Positions 26,856 through 37,157 of a stretch of DNA of 64,000 bases are shown piece after piece. The stretch is from Petralouisia muris (GTDB lineage: Bacteria > Bacillota > Clostridia > Lachnospirales > Lachnospiraceae), in NCBI RefSeq assembly GCF_004793545.1, contig NZ_SRYA01000025.1, positions 1 to 64,000 on the forward strand. The letters run 5' to 3'. A model generated the notes under the pieces. That model saw only the letters and a list, made by a program, of their open reading frames with translations, was not told the origin of the DNA and ran no database searches. Position 1 is the first letter of the stretch. Each line of letters starts with the position of its first letter. The position numbers and the translations under genes are program-made.

Positions 26856-28490
26856 ATGCAGTACGAATTTTTAAAGCATTTCCCCAGACGGATGAAAAAC
26901 GTTGGCTTATATGCCGTTCTGGTTCAAAACAGCCTCCAGAAAGCCACCTGGAAAAAATACGAATTTCAGACTATGGACGAGCAGTTTAATATGATTTTTG
27001 CAGTGCTTTTGTATATTATGGAGCAGTCTTTGAAGGAAGAACACTGTACGATGGATGATATCGGCGCCTATATTGACACTGTCAATATGCAGTATTTCCA
27101 GAAAAACATGACCTTTGAGGATTGCCGCGCACTGGGGGATTTTATTGTAAATGTTATCCTTTCCAACGAAGGAAAGGTGATGTATTTTTCCGGGTTCAAT
27201 TTTGAACAGAAATCTTACCAGCAGATTAATATCAGTTACGTGGCCAACCGGATTGTGTATAGCCAGCAGGATGTGAAACGCACTTCTTATTATCTTACCG
27301 ATGACGGTTATAATCTTCTGTTATCCACGCTGGAAATTGAAAATAATATGAAGCTGACCATCCACGAAATGATTTTTCAGATGCATTTGGAGAAGCAGAG
27401 CTACGACAAAGCGGTGGATGAAATCAAGAATGTGTTTAATCTTCTGCGCATCCAGCTTCAGAAAATTCAGGAGGCCATGGGGAAAATCCGCCGGAATGCA
27501 CTGAATTATTCGGTCAGGGATTATCAGGAAATTTTAAATGAAAACTTAGAAACCATCAGCGACACCAAACAGAAATTTCAGAATTACCGGGAACTGGTAA
27601 AGAGCCGGGCAAAAGAACTGGAGGAATCCAACATCAACGTGCGAAGGCTCACTGAGAAAGAGGAAGAGAAGCTGAATCATCTGAAAGAGATTGAACAGTA
27701 TTTAAACCGGACCATAGATGAGCACCAGAAGATTTTAAACAGCCATTTTGATTTAAAATCATTATACGCCAAGGAGCTGGAGGCTTTGTCCCAGATGTCC
27801 TTTATCCAGCGGTTTCCTATGCGTGCGCAGCTGTATGACAGAGTTTTGGAGCAGCCGGAGGCTCTTGAGCGGCTGGAATATTTTCTGCGGCCCCTGTTTT
27901 GTCAGGAAATAGATAAAATCTATAATCTGAACAGAGCCTTTCAGCTGCAAAAGCCCCTGCGCACAAAGGCTGAGACAGATTCCGGAGAAATGCTGGATTT
28001 TGACGCAGGAGAGTGGGAACGGGAGCAGGAAGTGATCCGCCGGGAGAAGTTAAGGCGTTATGAGCAAAGTATTGCCTGGCTTCTGCGGCAGGCGTCGAAG
28101 CCGGGAGAGATTTCCCTGGAGGAAATCTCAGAGCAGGCGTCAGAAGAGGATTTGAAAGTGTTGATTCCCAATGTGGAAATATTTAAAGAAATTATGGTGG
28201 AACTGATACGGAATAAAGAGATAGATATTCCGGCTCTGAGGAAAGAACAGAGTGAATATATTCAGGAACAGTCCGGGGAGTTCCAGCTGAATCTGGTGCT
28301 GCTGCATCTAACCCAGAACTGCCGGGAATTCCTGGGAATCGTTAAGATTGAAACCTACCGGTTAGAAGACGGGAAGGTGGTTGTTTTTCCAGACGCTCCC
28401 GATGAGAGCGGAGAGAAGAAGACCATCCGGTGTTCCAATGTGCGGATTCGGGTGACCGAGGATTTAAGGAGGAAAACAGATGGCGTATGA
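26856..28490 (+). CDS. jetA: Wadjet protein JetA (kleisin / MukF-like, DUF5716 type)
   Basis: This 544-residue protein fits the JetA kleisin subunit. An N-terminal winged-helix-like region (FLKHFPRRMKNVGLYAVLV, then YYLTDDGYNLL) is followed by long charged helices (residues 190-290) and an acidic C terminus. In Wadjet the kleisin bridges the two heads of the SMC-like JetC dimer. It lacks catalytic motifs, as expected. AGAGGAG precedes the ATG; the 66-bp gap after jetD shows no terminator, and the end overlaps jetB by 11 bp. Assignment relies on size, position and motif memory, but the four-gene context makes it strong. Confidence 0.8.
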   Translation: MQYEFLKHFPRRMKNVGLYAVLVQNSLQKATWKKYEFQTMDEQFNMIFAVLLYIMEQSLKEEHCTMDDIGAYIDTVNMQYFQKNMTFEDCRALGDFIVNVILSNEGKVMYFSGFNFEQKSYQQINISYVANRIVYSQQDVKRTSYYLTDDGYNLLLSTLEIENNMKLTIHEMIFQMHLEKQSYDKAVDEIKNVFNLLRIQLQKIQEAMGKIRRNALNYSVRDYQEILNENLETISDTKQKFQNYRELVKSRAKELEESNINVRRLTEKEEEKLNHLKEIEQYLNRTIDEHQKILNSHFDLKSLYAKELEALSQMSFIQRFPMRAQLYDRVLEQPEALERLEYFLRPLFCQEIDKIYNLNRAFQLQKPLRTKAETDSGEMLDFDAGEWEREQEVIRREKLRRYEQSIAWLLRQASKPGEISLEEISEQASEEDLKVLIPNVEIFKEIMVELIRNKEIDIPALRKEQSEYIQEQSGEFQLNLVLLHLTQNCREFLGIVKIETYRLEDGKVVVFPDAPDESGEKKTIRCSNVRIRVTEDLRRKTDGV

Positions 28491-29193
28491 GACAGAAGAA
28501 ATCCGGCAGAGCCAGGAGATTTTCTATTATTTACTGGAGCATCATGAACTGCAGGAGGAAGAAGAGCAAACGCTGTACCGGGCTTATGCAGAGAGGGAAA
28601 CGGTGCAAAGTCTGGTGAAATCCCAGGGGGAAATCGCCATGTGCAACATTGAGCGTTACGGCAATGTGATTTATCTGATTCCCAAAGAGGAAAATAATTT
28701 CCTGGGCTTTTCTAAACCCCAGTTGAAGGCAGTTCTGTGCAAATCCAATGGTACGGACAAAGATTATTACCTTTCTCAGTTTGTGATTCTGACCCTTTTG
28801 GTGGAATTTTTTGACGGACAGGGAAGCAGCAGTAAATCCAGGGAATATATGCGGGTAGGCGAATTACAGAACTGCATTTCCCAAAGGCTGAAGGAGGGGG
28901 TACAGAACCTTTCCGAGGAGGAAGAGGAGCAAAAGGGCATTGCTTTTTCCAATATGATGGAAGCCTATGAAGCCCTTCGTTCCGATGAAAAATCCACCCG
29001 GGCAAGAACCACTAAGGAGGGCTTTTTGTACCATATCCTGATGTTTTTGCAGAAACAGGGACTGATTGAATATGTGGAACAAGACGAGATGATAAAGACC
29101 ACCAGGAAACTAGACAGTTTTATGGACTGGAACTTGCTGAACCAGAACAATTACCAGAGAATCCTGAAGGTATTGGGGGAAAACCATGAGTAA
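28480..29193 (+). CDS. jetB: Wadjet protein JetB (MukE/KITE-like, DUF6063 type)
   Basis: This 237-residue protein lies between the kleisin and SMC genes, the position of the KITE-type subunit JetB. It has two winged-helix-like regions and an acidic stretch (LSEEEEEQKGIAFSNMM) typical of MukE-like partners. It should bind the kleisin and regulate the SMC motor. ATG 28480 is preceded by AGGAGGAAAA and overlaps jetA by 11 bp; its end overlaps jetC by 8 bp, consistent with stoichiometric translation. No enzymatic motif is seen. Confidence 0.78.
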   Translation: MAYETEEIRQSQEIFYYLLEHHELQEEEEQTLYRAYAERETVQSLVKSQGEIAMCNIERYGNVIYLIPKEENNFLGFSKPQLKAVLCKSNGTDKDYYLSQFVILTLLVEFFDGQGSSSKSREYMRVGELQNCISQRLKEGVQNLSEEEEEQKGIAFSNMMEAYEALRSDEKSTRARTTKEGFLYHILMFLQKQGLIEYVEQDEMIKTTRKLDSFMDWNLLNQNNYQRILKVLGENHE

Positions 29194-32100
29194 AATCAAT
29201 GCAGTACGGCTGATTAATATCAATTACAACAATAACAATATCCGTGTCAGTGATGAAACCTTCCATTTCAATGGAGAAAGCACGCTGTTGTCTCTCAGGA
29301 ACGGAGGCGGAAAATCCGTGCTGGTGCAGATGATGACGGCGCCTTTCGTCCACAAGCGTTACAGAGACGCCAAGGATCGTCCCTTTGAAAGCTATTTTAC
29401 CACCGCTAAACCCTCTTTTATTCTGGTGGAGTGGGCTTTGGATCAGGGAGCAGGATATGTGATGACGGGAATGATGGTGCGCAAAAGCCAGGATGGCGAA
29501 GAGGGCAGCCTGGAAAATCTGGATATGGTGAACTTTATCAGCGAATACAAGGGCTCCTGCCTGCAGGATATTCATCGTTTGCCTGTGGTGGAAAAGGGAA
29601 AGCGGGAAATCATTCTGAAGAGCTTTGCCGCCTGCCGCCAGCTGTTTGACGGCTATAAAAGGGATCGTTCCGTGAATTTTTTCAGCTTCGATATGAATAA
29701 CCATGCCCAGTCCAGGCAGTATTTTGACAAGCTTGCAGAGTACCAGATTAATTATAAGGAATGGGAGACTATTATTAAGAAGGTGAATCTGAAGGAATCG
29801 GGCTTATCCGACCTGTTTGCAGACTGCAGGGATGAAAAGGGATTAGTGGAAAAATGGTTTCTGGATGCGGTGGAAAATAAACTGAACAAAGAGAGGAACC
29901 GGATGAAGGAATTTCAGTCCATCCTGGAAAAATATGTAGGCCAGTACAAGGATAACCAGTCCAAGATCAAGCGGCGGGATACAATCCGCCTGTTCCAGGA
30001 AGAGGCAGAGCACATCGGGGATAAGAACCGAAGTTATCAGGAAAGCGGGCAGAACGTGGATGACCAGGAAAATCGGATCGCCTGCTTTCGGCAGGAACTT
30101 AAAGCACTGCATCAGGAGTTTGCTTTCAAAGAACAGGAGAACCGGCAGCAGACAGAACAGCTCCGCCAGGAAATGAAACGGCTGAATTACGAGAAATTGT
30201 CAAAAGAGTTTTATCATCTGGAAGAAGAAAAGAACTTCCATGTTAGCAATCGGGACATGATTGAACTGGAAAAGGAGGGCCTGGAACGGGAAGCGGAGAA
30301 GATAATGAATACCCTGAATCTGTTTCTCTGCGCAAGACAGCAGGAAGCGGTGGATGAGGAAAAAGCTGAATGGGAACTGGCCTGCCAGCAGCTTGCGGTA
30401 GCCAAAGAGAAAGATCAGGATTTAGAACCGGAACGAAACGGCATCGGCTCTTTTCTCTGCCGCCATTACCGAGCTGCACTGGAACATACCGGGGCTGAAC
30501 TGAAGGAAAATCAGAACCAGAGAAAGGAAACCGCCGGACAGATTCAAAAGGAACAGGAGTTATTAAAAGAACTGGAGGAATCCCTGCGGAAAAACGCTTT
30601 GCAGGCCGGAGAATTAAAAAGCAGGATTGGAAGCTATGACAGAGCGGAGGAACAGTTCAATGCCCGCTATCAGGAACAGCTTCTGCGAAATATTCTGGGG
30701 GAATATGAACCGGGCAGCCTGGAAATCTTCGGGGAAGTCTGCCGTAAATCCAAAGAAGAAAAAATCCGGCTGCGATCCGCCCAAAACAGGGAACTGGAGC
30801 AGGCAAAGAAAAGGAAAAACAGCTTGGAGCGCAGCCAGTACCGCCAGAATGAGGAAAAGGCTTTTGCCTCCGCTGCAAAAGAACAGCAGGAAAAACAGCA
30901 GGAAATCTATGACCAGGAGTTGGCAAAGCGCAGGGATATTTTAAAGTATCTGGAACTGGAAGAAGCTGCATTGTTTGAAGAAGAAAAGATTTTCCAGACG
31001 GCAGACCGGAAGCTTTTGGAGATTGAGAGTCTGCGCCGGAATCTGGAAAAAGAGGAAAATGAACTGCAAAAAGAATATCAAAGGCTCACCGAGGGCAAGA
31101 TTCTGGAGATTCCCCCGGAGCTGGTATCGGAATTTGAAAAAGCTGGCATCCACATTGTCTATGGAATGGAGTGGCTGAAAAAGAACGGCTATTCCAGGCA
31201 GAAGAACCGGGAGCTGGTAAGGAGCCATCCCTTTTTGCCCTATGCACTGATTTTATCTGAGGGAGAAGCGGAAAAATTATCCCGGCTTGGCAGCATTCCA
31301 ACGGGATTTCCCATTCCCATTGTGCTCCGCAAAAGCTTAGAACAGCAGGGGAAAGAAAGAGAAGGAAACCTTTTGGCGTTTCCGGGGGTCCGGTTCTACC
31401 TGCGGTTTAACGAAAATCTTCTGGATGAGGAAAAGCTGCAGCAGCTTGCAGAGGAAAAAAAGCGGCAGATAGAGAAAAAGCAGGAAATGATAGAAATCCG
31501 GAGGAAAGAGTACCAGGATTATTTTGCATGGAAGGAACAGGTGAAAAACCAACAGGTCAATAAGGAAAATTACCAGGAGAATCAAAGGCGGCTTCAGGAA
31601 CTGGAAGAGAACATCCTTAAGCTGGAAAAAGAAATTCGTCTGGCTTCCCAGGAACTTTCCGAACTGCAGGAAGAGATTTCCAGTTTGGAACAGGAAATCC
31701 GGAGTACAGAAAAACAGATAGAGATTCTGGAACAGAAGGAACGGGATTTTACAGAATTATGCAAAGCATATGAAGAATACCAGGAAAACCGCAGGCAGCA
31801 GGAAAAATGCCGGAAGGAAGAGCAGTATTTGACCGATAGACGGAAATTATCCAGGCTGAAAGAGGAAAAACTTCAGGAAAAACAGCAGAGTCTTTCTAAC
31901 CGCCAGGCTGATTTAGAACGGGAACAGGAAAAACAGCAGGAACAGTTTGGCGTGTATCAGAGCTACGAGGGAGTCAGACTGGAGGAAGTGCCCGAAGAAA
32001 TCCGAAGAGGACTGCCAGAGGATATCTCCGAATTAGAAGCCAGATACCGGGCAGTTACAGCCGCTGTTTCTAAGGAAATCCAGTCATTGGAGGAACATAA

Positions 32101-33604
32101 GCAGCGAAGCGGCAGACGTTACCAGAAGGCATGCGGGGAATTGACTCATTTGTCAGAAAAGTATCATGTGACCCGGGAGCAGTGGGCTAAAATCGCCTAC
32201 AGCCGCAGAGAAGAGACGCATCAGGAAATTCAGCTGGAGGACCGCAGGAAGAAGCTTAAGATAAAAGAAGGGCTTTGGAATGAAGAAGATAAACAGGCGG
32301 CGCTGCTGGCGCAGCAGATGCAGGAGCGCATCAGGCGTATGTCAGAGGAATGCGGACAGGAAGGCCCTCTGACCAAGGGGGAAATCCGCAGCGAAGATTT
32401 TGAAGCCTGCAGGAATCAGCTGGACTTTCAGTGCAAAGAACTGGAAAAAACCGGGAAAATCCTGCAGAACCGTTTAGGCAGCTATAATGAGAGCCTGACC
32501 GCTCTTGCGGAATACAGTGAGCTGCCGGTGAGAGAGCCGGTGGAGTGGGAGGAAGATTTTGCAGAAATGGACGCCCAGGGGCTTCGGAATTTTAAAGGAA
32601 TGCTGCTGCGTGATTATAACAAATACTGTGGAGATCAGCGGGAAGCCAGAGAACAGCTGGTATATGTGCTGAACAAGATTGTACGGATGGAGCAGTTTCA
32701 GGAAGATTTCTACCGGAAACCCATAGAGGCCATGCTGGAGCTGTCCGGGGATGCTCAACAGGTGCAGCGGCAGTTGGATACTACCATACAGTCTTACCAG
32801 AGCCTGATGGAGAAACTTGAAGTGGACATTTCCCTGGTGGAAAAGGAAAAGAATAAGATAGTAGAATTGTTGGAGGAGTACCTGCAGGAGGTTCACAGGA
32901 ATCTTGGGAAAATTGACGATAATTCCACCATTGCCATACGGGAACGTCCAGTGAAAATGTTAAAAATTCAGCTTCCTTCCTGGGAGGAAAACGAGAGTCT
33001 CTACCATCTCAGGCTGGAAGATTTTATCGACGAACTGACGAAAAAGGGCATTGGAATATTTGAGAAAAACGAAAATGCCCAGGAATATTTTGGAATTCAG
33101 ATGACCACAAGGAACCTGTATGAAACGGTGGTGGGAATTGGAAATGTGCAGATCCGCCTTTATAAAATTGAGGAGCAGCGGGAATATCCCATCACCTGGG
33201 CGGAGGTTGCCAGAAATTCCGGTGGGGAAGGCTTTTTGTCTGCCTTCGTCATACTCTCAAGCCTTTTGTATTTTATGCGCAAGGACGATTCGGACATTTT
33301 TGCGGATCGGAACGAGGGCAAGGTGCTTTTGATGGATAACCCCTTTGCGCAGACCAACGCTTCCCATTTGCTGAAGCCTCTGATGGATATGGCGAAAAAA
33401 ACCAATACCCAGTTGATCTGCCTGACAGGTCTTGGCGGTGAATCCATATACAGCCGTTTTGATAATATCTATGTGCTGAACCTGGTGGCGGCCAGCATAC
33501 GGCAGGGAATGCAGTATCTGAAGGGGGAGCATATGCGGGGGAGTGAGCCTGAGGAGATGAGCGTATCGCAGATTGAGGTGGTGCAGCAGGAATTAATGTT
33601 TTGA
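29186..33604 (+). CDS. jetC: Wadjet protein JetC (SMC/MukB-like ATPase)
   Basis: This 1472-residue SMC-like ATPase has an N-terminal Walker A LRNGGGKSVL (residues 37-46), two very long glutamate/glutamine-rich coiled-coil arms (about residues 250-1250) around a hinge region near residues 650-730, and a C-terminal head. The head has the ABC signature NSGGEGFLSAFVIL (about residue 1350) and Walker B KVLLMDNPFAQTN (about residue 1382). This is the MukB-type layout of JetC, the loop-extruding motor that recognises small circular DNA in Wadjet. It is the last gene of the operon and ends 152 bp before tig. All ATPase motifs look intact. Confidence 0.87.
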   Translation: MSKINAVRLININYNNNNIRVSDETFHFNGESTLLSLRNGGGKSVLVQMMTAPFVHKRYRDAKDRPFESYFTTAKPSFILVEWALDQGAGYVMTGMMVRKSQDGEEGSLENLDMVNFISEYKGSCLQDIHRLPVVEKGKREIILKSFAACRQLFDGYKRDRSVNFFSFDMNNHAQSRQYFDKLAEYQINYKEWETIIKKVNLKESGLSDLFADCRDEKGLVEKWFLDAVENKLNKERNRMKEFQSILEKYVGQYKDNQSKIKRRDTIRLFQEEAEHIGDKNRSYQESGQNVDDQENRIACFRQELKALHQEFAFKEQENRQQTEQLRQEMKRLNYEKLSKEFYHLEEEKNFHVSNRDMIELEKEGLEREAEKIMNTLNLFLCARQQEAVDEEKAEWELACQQLAVAKEKDQDLEPERNGIGSFLCRHYRAALEHTGAELKENQNQRKETAGQIQKEQELLKELEESLRKNALQAGELKSRIGSYDRAEEQFNARYQEQLLRNILGEYEPGSLEIFGEVCRKSKEEKIRLRSAQNRELEQAKKRKNSLERSQYRQNEEKAFASAAKEQQEKQQEIYDQELAKRRDILKYLELEEAALFEEEKIFQTADRKLLEIESLRRNLEKEENELQKEYQRLTEGKILEIPPELVSEFEKAGIHIVYGMEWLKKNGYSRQKNRELVRSHPFLPYALILSEGEAEKLSRLGSIPTGFPIPIVLRKSLEQQGKEREGNLLAFPGVRFYLRFNENLLDEEKLQQLAEEKKRQIEKKQEMIEIRRKEYQDYFAWKEQVKNQQVNKENYQENQRRLQELEENILKLEKEIRLASQELSELQEEISSLEQEIRSTEKQIEILEQKERDFTELCKAYEEYQENRRQQEKCRKEEQYLTDRRKLSRLKEEKLQEKQQSLSNRQADLEREQEKQQEQFGVYQSYEGVRLEEVPEEIRRGLPEDISELEARYRAVTAAVSKEIQSLEEHKQRSGRRYQKACGELTHLSEKYHVTREQWAKIAYSRREETHQEIQLEDRRKKLKIKEGLWNEEDKQAALLAQQMQERIRRMSEECGQEGPLTKGEIRSEDFEACRNQLDFQCKELEKTGKILQNRLGSYNESLTALAEYSELPVREPVEWEEDFAEMDAQGLRNFKGMLLRDYNKYCGDQREAREQLVYVLNKIVRMEQFQEDFYRKPIEAMLELSGDAQQVQRQLDTTIQSYQSLMEKLEVDISLVEKEKNKIVELLEEYLQEVHRNLGKIDDNSTIAIRERPVKMLKIQLPSWEENESLYHLRLEDFIDELTKKGIGIFEKNENAQEYFGIQMTTRNLYETVVGIGNVQIRLYKIEEQREYPITWAEVARNSGGEGFLSAFVILSSLLYFMRKDDSDIFADRNEGKVLLMDNPFAQTNASHLLKPLMDMAKKTNTQLICLTGLGGESIYSRFDNIYVLNLVAASIRQGMQYLKGEHMRGSEPEEMSVSQIEVVQQELMF

Positions 33605-33641
33605 CGAAGGAAAAAAAGTTCTGGTATTTTCTATAGAAGTG

Positions 33642-33650
33642 TGATATAAT
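33642..33650 (+). promoter_or_regulatory. Extended -10 promoter of tig
   Basis: TGATATAAT at 33642-33650 is a TG-N-TATAAT extended -10 element about 100 bp before tig. The best upstream hexamer has a 20-bp spacer and is weak, so the extended -10 probably compensates. The leader holds a near-direct repeat of AGAAGATAT at about 33691-33716, of unknown meaning. Confidence 0.5.
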
Positions 33651-33755
33651 TTCAAAATGACTGTGAGTGAAAGCATCAGCTATATCATTATAGAAGATAT
33701 AATATAGAAGATATTATAAGGATTACGACATATATTTAAGGAGGAAATAATAGGA

Positions 33756-35048
33756 ATGAGCGTACAGGTAGAAAATTTGGAAAAGAATATGGCAAAACTT
33801 ACCATAGAGGTTCCGGCAGAAGAGCTGGAGAAGGCAATCCAGGCGGCATATTTGAAATTAAAGGGAAGAATCAGCCTTCCGGGATTCCGCAAGGGCAAGG
33901 TGCCAAGACATATGGTTGAGAAAATGTATGGCGTGGAAATTTTTTATGATGACGCCGTAAATGACCTTATTTCCAAAGAATATCCAAAGGCTGCAAAGGA
34001 ATCCGGCCTGGAGATTGTTTCACGTCCCTCTGTTGATGTGGAACAGCTTGAGAAAGGGAAGAACTTTATTTTCATTGCGGAGGTTGCTGTGAAGCCGGAA
34101 GTGACTCTTGGAAAATACCTGGGCGTTGCCGTGAAGAAAACGGATTGTTCCGTGACAGAAGAGGAAGTTACTGCAGAGATAGAAAAAGAAAGAGAAAGCA
34201 ATGCAAGAATGATTACTGTGGAGGATCGTCCGGTGGAAGAGGGAGATACAGCAGTCATTGATTATGAAGGTTATGCAGACGGCGCAGCATTTGAAGGAGG
34301 AAAAGGGGAGAACCATTCTCTGGTGATCGGTTCCCATACCTTTATTGATACCTTTGAAGAACAGTTGATTGGCAAACATACCGGAGATGACGTGACGGTT
34401 AATGTTACATTCCCGGAAGAATATCATGCGCCGGAGCTGGCAGGCAAGCCGGCAATGTTTAAGGTTAAGATTAATGAAATTAAGACAAAAGAACTTCCGG
34501 AGCTGGATGATGAATTTGCACAGGATGTCTCAGAATTTGATACACTTGCAGAATACCGGGAAAGCGTTCAGAAGAAGCTGACAGAGCGTAAGGAAAATGA
34601 AGCAAAACGCACAAAAGAGGATGAAGCAATCCAGAAGATTGTGGAAGATGCACAGATGGAGATTCCGGATGCTATGGTGGATACCCAGGTGGATACCATG
34701 ATAGATGATTTTGCAAACAGAATCGCACAGCAGGGCATGACTTTTGAACAATATATGCAGTTTACAGGAATGACACAAGACAAATTGGCAGAACAGATGC
34801 GTCCGGATGCATTAAAACGGATTCAGTCCGGACTGGTGTTAGAAGCAGTTGCCAAGGCAGAAAATATCGAAGTGTCGGAAGAAGATGTCAATGCAGAAAT
34901 TGACAACATGGCAGAGATGTATGGCATGGAAGCAGATAAGCTGAAAGAGTACATGGGTGACAGTGAAAAAGAATCTATGAAGAAAGATCTGGCAATCCAG
35001 AAAGCAGTGGATTTGATTGTAGAGAAAGCAGAAGAGCAGGCAGAATAA
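33756..35048 (+). CDS. tig: Trigger factor, ribosome-associated chaperone and prolyl isomerase
   Basis: This 430-residue protein has the three trigger-factor domains: the ribosome-binding domain with the signature GFRKGKVPRHMVEKMYG (residues 45-61), an FKBP-type isomerase domain (about 160-245, DTAVIDYEGYADG) and the helical C-terminal chaperone domain. Length matches the family. It binds nascent chains at the ribosome exit. AGGAGG eleven bases upstream fixes the start. It begins the conserved Firmicute block tig-clpP-clpX-lon-engB, all on one strand with short gaps. Confidence 0.97.
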   Translation: MSVQVENLEKNMAKLTIEVPAEELEKAIQAAYLKLKGRISLPGFRKGKVPRHMVEKMYGVEIFYDDAVNDLISKEYPKAAKESGLEIVSRPSVDVEQLEKGKNFIFIAEVAVKPEVTLGKYLGVAVKKTDCSVTEEEVTAEIEKERESNARMITVEDRPVEEGDTAVIDYEGYADGAAFEGGKGENHSLVIGSHTFIDTFEEQLIGKHTGDDVTVNVTFPEEYHAPELAGKPAMFKVKINEIKTKELPELDDEFAQDVSEFDTLAEYRESVQKKLTERKENEAKRTKEDEAIQKIVEDAQMEIPDAMVDTQVDTMIDDFANRIAQQGMTFEQYMQFTGMTQDKLAEQMRPDALKRIQSGLVLEAVAKAENIEVSEEDVNAEIDNMAEMYGMEADKLKEYMGDSEKESMKKDLAIQKAVDLIVEKAEEQAE

Positions 35049-35132
35049 GCGGAACATTGGCAGGGTTTGCAGATGGCTGGGAAGGCCGCTGATCCTGCAT
35101 CCGGGGATTTAGAAAATAAGGAGGAAAATAGA

Positions 35133-35717
35133 ATGAGTTTAGTGCCTTATGTCGTGGAGCAAACCAGCAGAGGTGAGCGGTCTTACGATATTTATTCCAG
35201 ACTGCTGAAGGACAGGATTATTTTTCTGGGAGAAGAGGTCAATGAAGTTACCGCCGGATTGGTAGTGGCGCAGCTTTTGTTTCTGGAATCTGAAGATCCG
35301 GGAAAAGATATTCATTTGTATATTAACTCTCCGGGCGGGGTGGTAACCGCCGGACTTGCAATTTATGACACCATGAATTATATTAAATGTGATGTGGAGA
35401 CCATCTGTATTGGATTGGCGGCAAGCATGGGAGCATTTTTGCTTGCAGGAGGAACCAAAGGAAAGCGTTTTGCCCTTCCGAATGCAGAGATTATGATTCA
35501 TCAGCCCTCTGGTGGAGCAAAAGGCCAGGCAACAGACATTCAGATTGTTGCAGATAATATTCAGAAGACGAAACACAGATTGAATACAATCTTATCTGAG
35601 AATACAGGGAAGCCATATGAAGTAATCGCAGCAGATACCGAACGCGATAATTATATGTCTGCGGAGGAAGCGAAAGAGTATGGCCTGATTGATGGTGTAA
35701 TTACAAACAGAAAGTAG
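35133..35717 (+). CDS. clpP: ATP-dependent Clp protease proteolytic subunit
   Basis: This 194-residue serine protease has the catalytic serine in [11 protein letters not shown] (about residue 98), histidine in [10 protein letters not shown] (about 123) and the [11 protein letters not shown] segment after the aspartate. The conserved VNDxxA-type start of the mature enzyme is replaced by the usual Clostridial [12 protein letters not shown] 35133 with AAGGAGG is the true start; the longer frame from 35067 has no ribosome site. It forms the 14-mer chamber fed by ClpX, encoded next. Confidence 0.97.
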   Translation: MSLVPYVVEQTSRGERSYDIYSRLLKDRIIFLGEEVNEVTAGLVVAQLLFLESEDPGKDIHLYINSPGGVVTAGLAIYDTMNYIKCDVETICIGLAASMGAFLLAGGTKGKRFALPNAEIMIHQPSGGAKGQATDIQIVADNIQKTKHRLNTILSENTGKPYEVIAADTERDNYMSAEEAKEYGLIDGVITNRK

Positions 35718-35723
35718 AATGAG

Positions 35724-35753
35724 GGGGACAGCGCGCTTTTTGCCACTGTCCCC
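35724..35753 (+). terminator. Hairpin between clpP and clpX
   Basis: GGGGACAG (35724-35731) and CTGTCCCC (35746-35753) form a perfect 8-bp stem with a 14-nt loop. No T-run follows, so it may attenuate or process the clpP-clpX transcript rather than end it. A TATAAT at 35852-35857 could start a clpX transcript, but no matching -35 box was found. Confidence 0.5.
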
Positions 35754-35883
35754 TATGTGGATGTTGTACCCGAGAGTATACTTATTGGAAAATGCTTTGC
35801 CGTTATTCTTGAAAGAATGGGATTTTGTTGGCGAAGCATATGGCTTACGGGTATAATAATAAATGGAATAATGGGGTGAAGAA

Positions 35884-37146
35884 ATGGCTGGAAGATTGGA
35901 TGATAGAATCCGCTGTTCTTTTTGCGGAAAGACAGACGGGCAGGTTCGTAAATTAATTGCAGGACCCAACGGCGCATATATTTGTGACGAATGCGTGGAT
36001 ATTTGTGCAGAGATTATCGAAGAAGAATTATTGGAAGAGGAGGAACCGATGCCCCGGCAGGAAGAGGTGGAAGAGATTAATCTTCTGAAACCGGTGGAGC
36101 TAAAAGCGTTCCTGGACGAATATGTCATTGGGCAGGAGGAGGCCAAAAAGGTTCTTTCTGTTGCCGTGTACAATCATTATAAGAGAATTTTAGCGCCGCC
36201 CAATCTGGGGGTGGAGCTGCAGAAAAGCAATATCCTGATGCTTGGGCCTACCGGGTGCGGAAAGACACTGCTGGCTCAGACACTTGCGCGTATTTTGAAT
36301 GTGCCTTTTGCCATTGCAGACGCAACAGCCCTGACAGAGGCAGGTTACGTAGGAGAAGATGTGGAGAATATTCTGCTTAAGATTATTCAGGCTGCAGAAT
36401 ATGATATTGAACGGGCCCAGAGAGGCATTATCTATATTGATGAAATTGATAAGATTACCAGAAAATCTGAGAATCCCTCGATTACCAGGGATGTATCCGG
36501 AGAAGGCGTACAGCAGGCTCTTTTAAAGATTTTGGAAGGGACAGTTGCAAGTGTTCCGCCTCAGGGAGGGAGAAAGCATCCTCAGCAGGAATTGATTCAG
36601 ATTGACACTACTAATATTCTGTTTATCTGCGGCGGAGCTTTTGAAGGCCTGGATAAGATTGTAGAGAACAGAATGGATCAGAAGTCGCTGGGATTCAATG
36701 CGGAAATTGCAGATAAAAGAGAGAAAGATCAGGGGGTTATTTTGAAGCAGGCGTTACCCCAGGATTTTGTAAAGTTTGGGCTGATTCCGGAGTTTGTAGG
36801 GCGTGTGCCGGTGACGGTTTCCCTGGATGCACTGGATAAGGATGCTTTGGTGCGGATCTTAAAAGAGCCGAGAAATTCCCTGATCCGGCAGTATGAGGCG
36901 CTGTTTGAACTGGACGGCGTATTGCTTACTTTTGAAGAAGATGCAATAGAAGCAATTGCTGAGAAAACTTTAAAACGGAAAACAGGAGCCAGAGGGCTCC
37001 GGGCGATTGTGGAGAAGGTGCTGATGGATTTGATGTACCGTGTGCCTTCAGACGAATCAATTACCCATTGTAATATTACAAAGGCAGCCGTTGAAAATGA
37101 GCGGGCAGTGGAAGTTGCGTTTGGCAGTGAAAGCAAGTCTGCCTGA
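35884..37146 (+). CDS. clpX: Clp protease ATP-binding unfoldase ClpX
   Basis: This 420-residue AAA+ unfoldase begins with the four-cysteine zinc finger (C11, C14, C34, C37) that recruits substrates. It has Walker [13 protein letters not shown], Walker [12 protein letters not shown], the pore loop GYVGEDVE and the [12 protein letters not shown] segment before the RKH pore loop. It also has the IGF-like ClpP-binding loop region (QKSLGFNAE). Length is standard. GGGGTGAAG precedes the ATG. It partners ClpP encoded 167 bp upstream. Confidence 0.97.
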   Translation: MAGRLDDRIRCSFCGKTDGQVRKLIAGPNGAYICDECVDICAEIIEEELLEEEEPMPRQEEVEEINLLKPVELKAFLDEYVIGQEEAKKVLSVAVYNHYKRILAPPNLGVELQKSNILMLGPTGCGKTLLAQTLARILNVPFAIADATALTEAGYVGEDVENILLKIIQAAEYDIERAQRGIIYIDEIDKITRKSENPSITRDVSGEGVQQALLKILEGTVASVPPQGGRKHPQQELIQIDTTNILFICGGAFEGLDKIVENRMDQKSLGFNAEIADKREKDQGVILKQALPQDFVKFGLIPEFVGRVPVTVSLDALDKDALVRILKEPRNSLIRQYEALFELDGVLLTFEEDAIEAIAEKTLKRKTGARGLRAIVEKVLMDLMYRVPSDESITHCNITKAAVENERAVEVAFGSESKSA

Positions 37147-37157
37147 GGAGAGATAAA

